Source: Strigamia acuminata (lineage: Eukaryota > Arthropoda > Chilopoda > Geophilomorpha > Linotaeniidae). From it: DNA of 64,000 bases. Positions 42,650 through 52,089 of this stretch are shown here, piece by piece; positions within the stretch are counted from its first letter, which is position 1, and each line of letters opens with the position of its first letter. The stretch covers positions 12,958,001 through 13,022,000 of the forward strand of contig OX442319.1 of the NCBI GenBank assembly GCA_949358305.1, given 5' to 3'. Below the pieces are notes generated by a model. It made no database searches and was not told where the DNA came from. It saw only the letters and a list, made by a program, of their open reading frames with translations. A program made the position numbers and the translations under genes.

Positions 42650-43281
42650 TGTGAGTGTTCGGACGGACGCCACGTGGTCTGGGGAGGACCGCGAGGCGCT
42701 GGACGCAACACACACGATGATTAAATCCACGAAATACACGAAAGACACAAGTTTAGGTTTTGGTTATTACTTTATTGTTGTCTAGGGGTATGATATGGTG
42801 TCTCAAGGTGTATTTCCCAAGTGTAATGACGGTTTTGCCGCCATTCCTGATTGACCACGTGTCACGGCAATCGGTAGATCGCCATGACACGCGAGATCGG
42901 TTATTGCAGTTTGTGTCGCGTTGCCGCAACGTTCTTACGAACGTGCGGCGAACACGGCGTGTTGGACGCTTCAAGTCCCGACCGGCGACAGCATTGCTGC
43001 GTCGGTCCTTCGGGTCTCAACTACGATCGGCATTGCGAAGAAGGTCGGAACACCACCGTTCGCCATGCTGGTCGAGAATCAACTGTCGGGCTTCTGCGGG
43101 GCCCACCACTTCCGGAAGGGGCACTTCCGGTTCCCAATTGGCCGGAGTCAATGACCAACAGCTCCACGTGGTGCGGGGGACCGCGCCAGGTCGCGCACGA
43201 GAAACACACGAGGTGCGCGAGAGCTGGGAAGCGCCGTGTGTTGCAGTGAAGTGACACAGCCTGAGTGGGCAGCTGGTCACA
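42650..43281 (-). mobile_element. Solo LTR, 632 bp, GC-rich
   Basis: Bounded by TGTGAGTG ... GGTCACA with 5-bp inverted ends TGTGA/TCACA and flanked by CACC on both sides (42646-42649, 43282-43285). Copy A (about 24673) has a single CGCC at this place and no insert. The minus strand carries AATAAA near 42770, so it is probably in minus orientation. Its GC content is clearly higher than the flanks. The long open frames inside it are not conserved genes. It is likely the product of LTR-LTR recombination that removed the rest of the element. Confidence 0.85.
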
Positions 43282-43430
43282 CACCAGCTGCATCGCGTTT
43301 AATGTAGTAAACCCATTTGTTGCCAACAATATTAACATTAAGGGGTTTGTCAACGTATAAACATAAATCTTCGTCAAAACTACAAAAAAAGCACACGGCA
43401 TTTGCTAATGGCACAATTTCCTGTTGCTAG

Positions 43431-43640
43431 CTACAAATAATAATAATCGTGAACTATTAACCTTATAAAGAAAATTTATATATTCGCAAGTAATCATTAA
43501 TTACCCTATGCCCATTGGTCACTCGCTCAGATTATTTGATTTGATCACAACTCGAGTAAGGTAAGAAGAGCCAATTAATATGATAATTGGTTAGCACATT
43601 AATTGAAAAACTTCTTTCCACTATCAATTCTACTGTAGCT
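43431..43640 (+). promoter_or_regulatory. Promoter and 5' UTR intron of the small peptide gene
   Basis: ATTTATATATTCGC near 43476 is a TATA-like box. GCTCAGATTATTTGAT follows, then CTCGAGTAAG|GTAAGA as a donor and CTACTGTAG as an acceptor just before ATG. The same order recurs upstream of the other two copies (44347-44507, 45318-45455). Confidence 0.65.
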
Positions 43641-43829
43641 ATGAAGTGTTATTTGTTGTCAATAATCCTCCTGCTGTCAGTTTTTCAAATTCAAGGACGT
43701 TTCCTTTCACTTGACGACGGAAATGACGACGTAAATAACTCAATTACACTTGTGGTCGCCCGTAAACCAGGCAGTAAGTATAAGTTTAAGGGCCTTAACT
43801 TCAAATGGTGCCCACAATCAAACAAATGA
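43641..43829 (+). CDS. Small secreted peptide, copy 1 (intact)
   Basis: 62 residues from the ATG at 43641, which lies 2 nt after a likely splice acceptor. Residues 1-19 (MKCYLLSIILLLSVFQIQG) are a clear signal peptide. The mature part has an acidic stretch (DDGNDDVNN) and then a basic tail, RKPGSKYKFKGLNFKWCPQS, with one Cys. It is the first of three tandem copies spaced about 870-950 bp. I do not recognise the family. Size, signal peptide and tandem amplification fit immune, venom or cuticle-type peptides, but nothing here decides between them. Confidence 0.7.
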   Translation: MKCYLLSIILLLSVFQIQGRFLSLDDGNDDVNNSITLVVARKPGSKYKFKGLNFKWCPQSNK

Positions 43830-44507
43830 GAACAAATGAATCTGAAATAGTGTTGTTTCGCATCCGTTTCTAATTTTATTGATGATTGAACAGTCGTTGC
43901 AAGCCTTTCCATTGTTCATTTCCATTACTTCGCGACTTGTCGCTTTTTATCGTATCAAATATTACTAGTCATTGTATAAAACCGTAAATAAAAAGTGTTC
44001 ATTTGAATTGATAAAACTTGTATTTTATTTTCTAAATTAACCCTAGATAATTTTGGCCGCTGATTGTAAGTCTCAAGTAGCATTCACCTGCGGTTTCTGC
44101 TTATTTTATTAGAATTTAAGCAGATAAAACCCGGATCGCAGCAACGTTTCGTTTTGAGAAGTCTAATATTAATCTCTGCTACACCAAATTGTCTTATTAT
44201 ATTTTTTTGCAAACTGCACGACGCGCAATTTTTGTACCAATAAATGTCAGCCAACTGGATTTCCTGTTGGCTACAAAAGATTAAGAATGTGAAAACATTT
44301 GCACAGAAAATAATCGTGACCAATTGACATTTTAAAGAAAATGTATATATTCGCAAGAAATCATTAATTACCATACGCTCACCAGACACTTGCTCAGATA
44401 ATTTGATTGATCCGAATTCGAGTAAGGTAAGGACAGCCATTTAGCATGATTATTGGTTAGCATACTAATTGAAAAATCTTCTTTCCACTATCAGTTCTAC
44501 TGTAGCT
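43830..44507. other. Spacer between peptide copies 1 and 2
   Basis: Contains AATAAA near 43989 for copy 1 and the repeated upstream module (GCAATTTTTGTACCAATAAA at 44224, TATATATTCGCAAG at 44345). No other gene seen. Confidence 0.5.
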
Positions 44508-44687
44508 ATAAAGTTTTATTTGTTGTCAATAATTCTCCTGCTGTCAGTTTTCCAAATTCAAGGAGATGACGACGAAAATGGCGACGTAAATAACACAATT
44601 CGACGTGTGATCTCCCGTCAACCAGGCGGTAAGGCCTTAACTGGAAATAATGCCAACAATCAAACAAATAAAAACAAATTAACCTGA
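44508..44687 (+). pseudogene. Small secreted peptide, copy 2 (start codon lost)
   Basis: At the place of the ATG of copy 1 the sequence is ATA (44508-44510). The frame then matches: IKFYLLSIILLLSVFQIQG, an acidic stretch DDDENGDVNN, IRRVISRQPGGK, and a diverged Asn-rich tail ending at TGA. No upstream in-frame ATG was seen. Unless a non-ATG start is used, it is silent. Confidence 0.7.
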
Positions 44688-45467
44688 AACTAGTGTTGTT
44701 TCGTATCCATTTCTAATTGTATAGATAGAACGTGCTCCTCCAGTTGTCGATCTGCAGATACTATTCGTGAAACGTTGCCAAAAAATAACAGAATTGTAAC
44801 GACTAGCACGGTGGAATCAGACGACGAGTGTGAATGCTTTTATGAATATTTTTTGATTGTTTATAAGCCAGCAGACGAAAATGGCATGCGAGTAGGAGAA
44901 TATCAACCATATAGTGTTGATGGGTAAAACAGCATGTGCATGCAAACGTCGAATCAGTTGTTGAAATAAATCGCTTTCTGAAAAACATAGTTGACAAAAT
45001 CCACAATGCTGACCATTTGCTCAATCGTCTATCCAGATTGGATGCAATCAGGAGGCAGCTCTGACGGTACGCCATGAGCTGCTGAGGATCATCCTCATAA
45101 TATTGCCAGTGCCGACTGGTGGCGGCCAGTTGGTTACATCTGCTGCACCAAATTCTCTCATAGCAACAGTGTTATTATGTTTTTCTGCAAACTGCATGAC
45201 ACGCAATTTTTGTATTAATAAATGTCAGCTAACTGGATTTCCTGTTGGCTACAAAAGGTTAACAATGTGATAACAATATTTGCATCGATAATTGTGACCA
45301 ATTGACCTTTAAAGGAAAATGTATATATTCACAAGTAATCATAAATTATCATTCTGCTCAGATAATTTGATCAGAACTCGAGTAAGGTAAGAATAGCCAT
45401 TTACCATGGTTGGTTATAGCATATTAATTGAAAAATCTTCTTTCTGCTGTCAGCTGTTTTAACTCTA
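44688..45467. other. Spacer between peptide copies 2 and 3
   Basis: Holds the third copy of the upstream module (CGCAATTTTTGTATTAATAA at 45203, GCTCAGATAATTTGATC at 45358). No gene recognised. Confidence 0.45.
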
Positions 45468-45584
45468 GGAAATGACGACGTAAATAACACAATTACACTT
45501 GTGACCGCCCGTAAACCAGGCAGTAAGTTCACGTTTAAGCGCCTCAACTGTAAATGGTGTCCAGGGTCGAGCAAATCAACCTGA
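45468..45584 (+). pseudogene. Small secreted peptide, copy 3 (signal peptide deleted)
   Basis: Encodes GNDDVNNTITLVTARKPGSK, FTFKRLNCKWCPGSSK and a stop, closely matching the mature part of copy 1. The exon portion with ATG and signal peptide is missing; the upstream sequence jumps from TTTCTGCTGTCAGCTG to the mature part. It has a second Cys (LNCKWC). Confidence 0.65.
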
Positions 45585-46352
45585 TATAAACGAGTGTCGT
45601 TTAAGCCATATCTCTAATTCCACAAAGTCGTGCATGTCCACTTGTCGATCTGCAGAAACGTTCAGTAAAACAATGCCGTCTGATCGCAGAATTTTAACGA
45701 CTATTACGCCATTACCAAACGACGAGTGCAAATGCTTTTATGAATATTTTTTAACTGTTCTTTCGGGAGTTCAACCGTATAATGTTGATGGGTAAAAGAG
45801 ACTTGAAATAAGAAGTTTTTTTGCTATTGCAGACAATAAAACGCTGTAATGCTGGAATAAATCGCTTTCTGAAGATAAATGTCAGCTAATTGCATTATAT
45901 CTCCAGATTCAGGTTAATAGAGCTTATTTTGATTATTTCAATGCTGGATAAAACATTTTACTGTGGCAGCATTCGTGCTCAGATCGGTGTTGGGGCGCGC
46001 CAATGTTGTTCAAAATTGACACTCTTTTTATTACCAATTTCTATTGTGTTTATTAATACTTATTTTAAATATATATGTATATAAGATGGGTAAATTTGTT
46101 GCGGATAAAAATTAAAAATGGGTCATCTGTGCTCCATACCATGTAATTGCTGTCATCCAATCAGCGCACAGAACAACAAATCAGTAGGAAATAACACACG
46201 CATATGTGTCCATGTTATCTTTGGTTCGTGGTCTAATGTTGCATTTTTGTTGGCAACTTGTAGTTCTGAAGAAAATAAATGTTAAAGATTATTATTATTG
46301 TTATATTTATTATTGTGATGTTGATATCTGTATATATATATATATATATATA

Positions 46353-46569
46353 CTCAAAACCACCCCAACGTTGATCTATTTCACTGGTGTATTGGCACAA
46401 AAAAGTAGTCCAAAACACCAGAATTGTAATCGAACTCCAGACATTGTGCTCGATTACCAACATTGTCAAAGGTGAGGCTTTGACACAGAACTACTTTTCC
46501 ACGTAGTAGAACACAGTACACAGTTAGGCGTAAACAGGCTAAATAGATCAACCTTGGAGTGGTTTTGAG
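46353..46569. mobile_element. Small TA-flanked MITE
   Basis: 217 bp with inverted ends CTCAAAACCACCCCAACGTT ... ACCTTGGAGTGGTTTTGAG and inner ATCTATTT/AAATAGAT. It is embedded in a TATATA tract on each side, consistent with a TA target as in Tc1/mariner. No coding region. Confidence 0.8.
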
Positions 46570-46679
46570 TATATATATATATTTTTTTTATTTTCTAATA
46601 AAGGAAATTTGAATTTTTATTAGATCAATTAGAACAAATATAGAGAAATACCAAAAACAACCCGAGTAACATGAATAAT

Positions 46680-47522
46680 TTAATTGTTTTGCAAAAATAA
46701 CATAAAACGCAATTGTTTTTTCAATAAATAATTATTAATCTGGCAAAACTCCACAACTAATTCGCTTCTGTCGTTCTCAGTCATCAACGACCAAAAGAAC
46801 TCGACACCGCTTTGGATTCCCTGGTTCATGTAGTGGTCAAACATGCGGCGCTTCTCCTCCGAACTTATTCCGTACGAATCGACCGCGAACGAATTGTTTT
46901 TCCAGAAATTAAAGTTAACTATAAATAAGTCAGAATTGACGGAATAATCCGCCAACGCTTCGGATTCTGTCATCCAAAGATGCTCGACCGCATCTTGTAT
47001 GCAAAACACATACGCAATCTCGAATCTGATTGTCGTTGGTAAATCTAGTAATCTAGTAAGGGCTCTTGCCGATTCGTTCTGGTCCAGTCTTCCGTGGACC
47101 GTCCACTGAGTGCATTCATGTATGCGTTTGAAGTTTTGAATGCAGAAGCCATTGTCGAACAGATTGCGAGCTAATGTCACCGTCCAATCCCTGAATTGCC
47201 TTCCGACATATTTGACGAACAGAAGTAAAGAAGATTTTATATAATGGGGGAGAGGCAACAGATCCACTTGTTGGCAAACCTCGTCTACGATTCTGCTCCA
47301 AAATGGCCAAAACTTTTCCCCGTTTGTGACAGAGCTGTTTAAAACATTTTTCCATAACACGACGGCCGTTTTGGCCTGCATGGCGTCGTGGAGACTCGGC
47401 ACTTGCAGGACGTACTTCATGATGAAAGGAACGTTGAATGTGAAAGCGGTGAAAGGTTTGGTTTGAAATGTGTCAAATTGTGATTGGTTAACATATAAAA
47501 CGAATTGTGGACGTCGTAACAA
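46680..47522 (-). CDS. Uncharacterised protein, C-terminally truncated paralogue
   Basis: 280 codons are open to 47522, where the codon is TTG; the true start is probably upstream or in a preceding exon. It matches 52090-53331 closely (PFTAFTFNVPFIMKYVLQVP, FVKYVGRQFRDW, CTQWTVHGRLDQNESARAL, GIQSGVEFFWSLMTENDRSE). After VVEFCQI a deletion fuses the frame to the former 3' UTR, so the last residues (LLKKQLRFMLFLQNN) are not original coding sequence. About 160 C-terminal residues are lost. No motif tells its function. Confidence 0.65.
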   Translation of the reverse strand: MLRRPQFVLYVNQSQFDTFQTKPFTAFTFNVPFIMKYVLQVPSLHDAMQAKTAVVLWKNVLNSSVTNGEKFWPFWSRIVDEVCQQVDLLPLPHYIKSSLLLFVKYVGRQFRDWTVTLARNLFDNGFCIQNFKRIHECTQWTVHGRLDQNESARALTRLLDLPTTIRFEIAYVFCIQDAVEHLWMTESEALADYSVNSDLFIVNFNFWKNNSFAVDSYGISSEEKRRMFDHYMNQGIQSGVEFFWSLMTENDRSELVVEFCQINNYLLKKQLRFMLFLQNN

Positions 47523-48450
47523 TATTTTCGGGATAATTGTAGCATGGCTTTAATTAACACATCCATTCACACCAGACCGATATGCATTTTGTAGTTTTTG
47601 TGAATACAATTCTAATTTTGGAAGAGAAAAATACACGTATACAATTACAGTATAAACTAACAAAATGAAAAGTATAACCTTGTAATATTAAATCAAGATT
47701 TCAAGCACATAGATGCTACAATGCAAAGTATCTTTTCAATTGCAACAAACGTGTTTGGAATTGGAACTTTCATGCACTTTCTGTCCAGTTGTGCTATGGC
47801 AAAAGGTTGTGGCAGCTCGTTCTAGTAAATAACGCTGCACATCTGAGTGTTTGGTGTTTATTCATTTCTCTTCATTTTTCTCTTGGAAGACACGGACTTA
47901 GTTGACGCCTGTGGATTAGTTTGGTTTTATAATCTATTTTAGTATAATCCCCTACAATAACACAAACTAAACTATAATTATAATGTCTAGGAAAGCCACA
48001 AAAGTTTAATTTGTAGACAATAAATGCTACTGTTCGTCACTCCGATCGCACAAGTTAGCCAGAAAGTGATTTGTACAAATTAAACTTTTTGTGTTTGTCC
48101 TAAGCATCAAAATTAATATTTGCAAATATATCAATTTTAGCACCGATAGCTAAATGTAATTATCTTGAATGTTGGACATTGCTCGTTTTCAAGTAATAAA
48201 ATTTAATTCAGAACATAAAAACGTAAAAGTGAAAGAAATTTTTACATTTCATGTACAATGCAAGAACGTGTTTGAAAATTGAAAATAAACCGAGAAAAAA
48301 TATACAATTCTACATGTCAGGAATTCAAAGTAATAGGTATGTTATTTTAAAAAGTGAAATGCACAAACAAAACTAAAAATCAGCATTTGTTGAATTTAAG
48401 AATTATAAACAGAATGTATGAAAAGAACGTTTTTAAATTTCTATTCCTGC
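47523..48450. other. Non-coding spacer of unit 1
   Basis: Matches 53760-54517 of unit 2 (for example CAAGATTTCAAGCACAT at 47693 and 53809). No gene is visible in it. Confidence 0.6.
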
Positions 48451-49401
48451 TTAAAATGCTTTTTCTCCTGTATGGATTAAAACATGTCTTCTTAAATGCC
48501 CACTTTGATTGCAAGAATAAGCACACAAATGACATTTGAAAGGTTTTTCTCCTGAATGGATTAATAAATGACTTTTTAAATTCCCATTTTGACTCGAACA
48601 ATAAGCACACAAATGGCACTTGAAAGGTTTTTCACCTGTGTGGATTAATAGATGTCTTCTTAAACCCCCACTGTGATTGCAAGAATAATCACACAAATGG
48701 CACTTGAAAGGTTTTTCTCCAGTATGGGTTAATAAATGAGTTTTTAAGGTCCCATTTCGATTACTAGAATAATCACACAAATGACACTTGAACGGTTTTT
48801 CTCCTGTGTGGGTTAATAGATGTCTTCTTAAATGCCCACTTTGATTGCAAGAATAATCACAAAAATGGCACTTGAATGGTTTTTCTCCAGTATGGGTTAA
48901 TAGATGCACTTTTAAATGCCTACTATGAGCCGAAGAATAATCACACAAATGGCACTTGAATGGTTTTTCTCCTGAATGGGTTAATAGGTGACTGTTTAAA
49001 TTCCCACTTTTAATGCAGGAATAATCACACGCATGGCACTTGAAAGGTTTTTCTCCAGTATGGGTTAATAAATGTGTTTTTAAGGTCCCATTTTGATTGC
49101 AAGAGTAAGCACACAAATGGCACTTGAAATGTTTTTCTCCAGTATGGGTTAAAAGATGTTGTTTTAAATTCCCGTTTCGATTGCTTGAATAATCACACAA
49201 ATGGCACTTGAACGGTTTTCCTCCAGTGTGAATTCGCATGTGGGCAGTCAAGTAAGTTTTAAGTCGAAATGAAAGTGGACACATTTGACATTTGAAAGGC
49301 TTTTCACCAGTGTGTTTAAGCATGTGCTGTTCCAAAAGTGAATAGCGTGAACCCGAATAATCACACAGATTGCAATCGTAATCCTCACGTGTTCTCTTCA
49401 T
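48451..49401 (-). CDS. C2H2 zinc-finger protein, eleven fingers (unit 1, minus)
   Basis: 316 residues, no introns visible, ATG at 49401. The protein is almost only fingers of the form CHLCDYS..nGxLxxHLLTH joined by TGEKPFK linkers. The first two fingers differ (CNLCDYSGSRYSLLEQHMLKH type; CQMCPL). Helix residues at -1, 2, 3 and 6 vary between fingers (RNGN..Q, QNGT..T, HSRH..V, QSGH..R) while the frame is constant. This is typical of DNA-binding arrays. It is probably nuclear and binds a long DNA site; target unknown. No KRAB, BTB or ZAD domain was seen. It ends GEKAF. Confidence 0.88.
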   Translation of the reverse strand: MKRTREDYDCNLCDYSGSRYSLLEQHMLKHTGEKPFKCQMCPLSFRLKTYLTAHMRIHTGGKPFKCHLCDYSSNRNGNLKQHLLTHTGEKHFKCHLCAYSCNQNGTLKTHLLTHTGEKPFKCHACDYSCIKSGNLNSHLLTHSGEKPFKCHLCDYSSAHSRHLKVHLLTHTGEKPFKCHFCDYSCNQSGHLRRHLLTHTGEKPFKCHLCDYSSNRNGTLKTHLLTHTGEKPFKCHLCDYSCNHSGGLRRHLLIHTGEKPFKCHLCAYCSSQNGNLKSHLLIHSGEKPFKCHLCAYSCNQSGHLRRHVLIHTGEKAF

Positions 49402-50783
49402 TTTTTTTTTACTTCAATGACAATGACACTGAAATAAACGTAGTCTGAAATGAAAAAAAAATAATAATTAATTTCGTAAACGATTAACTTAAATAATGTT
49501 GATATGTATATATTCTGAACAGAAAAAACGCGGTGTGGGAAGGTCGGTGCATCGCCGGTAATGGTTCGAATTCAGTTACGCGAATTAGGCCTAACGTTCG
49601 ATGCACGATTGCGCCGAACTTTATAAACCGAAAAAAAAATCCAATTATACCCCCAAAAAATGTGATTTATCTATTCTCCTATCTTTACCTTAATCTGCTT
49701 ACACTTTGGAACGTTTCAAACGTAAAAAAGATGCATTTAATCGAGGATGAACGAAAGCGCGAAACATCAAAATACAAGGTAGAGCAAACGACGGTTGCCA
49801 TAGAAACTATAAGTGCATATTAGCGCTGACTAGTGACAATACTTGAACTAAACACAATACAACAAAGGCACAAACACTCCAAATTCTCGGCAACTTGGTG
49901 GAGCGTTACAACATCCAGGCCCGGCGTGACGATTGGACTTTATCGACTAGCGTTGTTATAGTTTCTATGGCAACCGCCGTGATTGTAATTTGGTGTATCG
50001 CACTTTTCATCTTCGATTAAATGCATGTTTATTACGATTGACAGGTTCCAAAGTGTAAGCAGATTAAGGTAAAGATAGGTGAATAGATAAATCACATTTT
50101 TTTTTGTATTATTAGATTTTTTTCGTTTTAAATAGATCGTCGCAATTGTGCGTCGAACGTTAGGCCTAACTCGCCGAACTGAATTCGACTATTAGCGCTG
50201 ATGCCCCCGACCTTCCCACACCACGTTTTGGTATAATTTTACTCTCAAATCATCTCCAAAATTTGGATTTAGGGGTATTGAAGGGTGGGGAATCGAATTG
50301 CGTTGACGGTTTTGGAGGCAAACTGAAGCGGAAATCAGGAGATTAATGGCTGTAGGTTAAGCTGGGAATTATACGGCCCATTGTTGTTGCTGCTGCAACA
50401 AACCAGGGATGAAATAAACACTTCTTTTAGGTGTGAGGATGATGAAAATAGGACAATCGGTTGAGTGAAGTGAAACGTTTTTATTACGTGAAATCATGTG
50501 TAAAACTGATGCAAAAACAATGCTGGGAAGAAAATGACTGACTGCTAACAATGAAATTAATATTTTAAAAATGTGAAAGCAAAACTGCTGTTTTTTTCTA
50601 CTTCCGTTTTCGTTTGCCCCCAAAACCGTCAACGCCATTCGTTTTCCCACCCTTGGTTACCCCTAAAACCAAATTTTGGAGAGGATCTGAGAGGTGGCCC
50701 ATAAAGTAAAATTGTTCCATTAATTATTATTTTGTTTTTCATTTTAGACTACGTTCAGTTCATTGTGATTGAAGTAAAAAAAA
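49402..50783. promoter_or_regulatory. Palindromic intergenic region between divergent zinc-finger genes (unit 1)
   Basis: The two halves are inverted copies: GTGTGGGAAGGTCGG at 49533 against CCGACCTTCCCACAC at 50208. Likewise GAATTAGGCCTAACGTTCGA at 49582 faces TCGAACGTTAGGCCTAACTC, and GGTTGCCATAGAAACTATA faces TATAGTTTCTATGGCAACC. The centre is about 49850-49920. It must contain both promoters. The stretch 50230-50700 is copy-specific, with no gene supported. Confidence 0.75.
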
Positions 50784-51248
50784 ATGAACAGAAAACGTGA
50801 GGATTACAATTGCAATCTGTGTGATTATTTGTGTTCATATTATTCGCTGTTGAAACAGCACATGCTCATACACACGGGTGAAAAGCCTTTCAAATGTCAA
50901 ATGTGTTCACTCTCATTCAGACTTAAAGGTAACATGACTGTCCACATGCGAATTCACACTGGAGAAAAATCTTTCAAGTGCCATTTGTGTGATTACTGTT
51001 CGAGTCAAAATGGGAATTTAAGAAAACATTTATTAATCCACACTGGAGAAAAACCATTCAAGTGCCATTTGTGTGATTATTCTAGTAATCGAAATGGGAC
51101 CTTAAAAACACATCTATTAACCCATAGTGGAGAAAAACCTTTCAAGTGCCATTTGTGTGATTATTCTTGCAATCACAGTGGGGGTTTAAGAAAACATCTT
51201 TTAACACATACAGGAGAAAAAGCATTTTCAGCAGGAATAGAAATTTAA
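50784..51248 (+). CDS. C2H2 zinc-finger protein, five fingers (unit 1, plus)
   Basis: 154 residues, ATG at 50784 directly after an A run, as in its sister genes. Fingers: a degenerate first (CNLCDYLCSYYSLLKQH), CQMCSL, CHLCDYCSSQNGNLRKH, CHLCDYSSNRNGTLKTH, CHLCDYSCNHSGGLRKH. It ends GEKAFSAGIEI. It is the inverted partner of 48451-49401 with six fewer fingers, so the array length has changed since the inversion. Confidence 0.85.
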   Translation: MNRKREDYNCNLCDYLCSYYSLLKQHMLIHTGEKPFKCQMCSLSFRLKGNMTVHMRIHTGEKSFKCHLCDYCSSQNGNLRKHLLIHTGEKPFKCHLCDYSSNRNGTLKTHLLTHSGEKPFKCHLCDYSCNHSGGLRKHLLTHTGEKAFSAGIEI

Positions 51249-52089
51249 AAACGTTTGTTACGTTCATTCTGTTTATAATTCTTAAATTCAAACGCTGATT
51301 TTTGGTTTTGTTAGTGCATTTAACTTTTTAAAAATAACGATATAACGATATATATATTTATATTACTTTGAATTTCTGTCAAGTTGAACTGTATTTTTTT
51401 TCTCGTTCATTTCCAATTTGAAAACACTTTTACCTGCTTGCACGTCTCGTTCTTGCATTGTAAATGAAGTATAAAAATTTCTTCTACTTATATGTGTTTT
51501 TATGTATTTTTTTTCTATTTCTGATTAAAATTTTTAAAGTTGAAAAACAATTACTTTTCATCGTTCAATAAGAATTCTAAGCATTCAAATGATAACACTT
51601 TGCTGTAGGTGCTCAAATTGATTTATATTCAAAAGTTTAATTGGTAGACAATAAATGCTACTTTGGGCAAGAAATTGAGCATTTGATTTGAGGAAACTGA
51701 TCATTTTAGCAAACATCTCAAATCTTTATTGGTTGCATCAATGATGACTTGTTTTTATAGCATACAAAATGTAAAATCTCCCGTTTACTGTCCACTACTG
51801 CGAGCATTCGGCCACGTGGTTGAAGAAGCGTGTCACTAATTGGTAATCTGGTGAAATATTATAATACAAATTGCCATCTAGGCTACCAATTTTGAAAACA
51901 AGTTTTTAGAGAAATGCCAAAAACAACCCGAAAAACATGAATAATTTAATTGTTTTGCAAAAAAAAATAAAACGCAATTTTTTTTCTCAATAAATAATTA
52001 AATAAATTAATTTTTTGTATTTATTATTACCGCCTTAAGCTTCACTGCAGCGCAATGTTTTCTTTAATCGAATAAAACAAAAAATTAAA
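51249..52089. other. Non-coding boundary between tandem units
   Basis: The first part mirrors the 3' flank of the minus-strand zinc-finger genes. From about 51900 unit 2 starts. No gene recognised. Confidence 0.55.

Larger units (their letters stand above)
33640..43430 (+). repeat. Segmental duplication, copy B
   Basis: Direct repeat of 9588-16480 joined to 22364-24797 and 29177-29228. Here the blocks are contiguous, so the 5.9 kb between them in copy A was added there or lost here. Copy-specific insertions in B are the Tigger-like element (36086), two AGGTGCATTC elements (39781, 40627) and a solo LTR (42650). 38605-38768, 39941-40626 and 40743-42649 hold no gene I can support. Confidence 0.9.
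46630..51730. repeat. Tandem segmental module, unit 1
   Basis: Contains an uncharacterised gene (minus), a zinc-finger gene (minus) and a zinc-finger gene (plus). The same order and flanks recur at about 51900-62700 in the same orientation, for example ATGAATAATTTAATTGTTTT at 46670 and 51937. Confidence 0.85.

Noticed and set aside
42760-43401. Long open frames on both strands of the GC-rich insert
   Set aside because: High GC lengthens chance frames; the segment has LTR ends and target duplications and no protein similarity that I recognise.
44084-45075. Minus-strand open frames among the peptide genes
   Set aside because: No recognisable features; they overlap the spliced peptide copies and their promoters.
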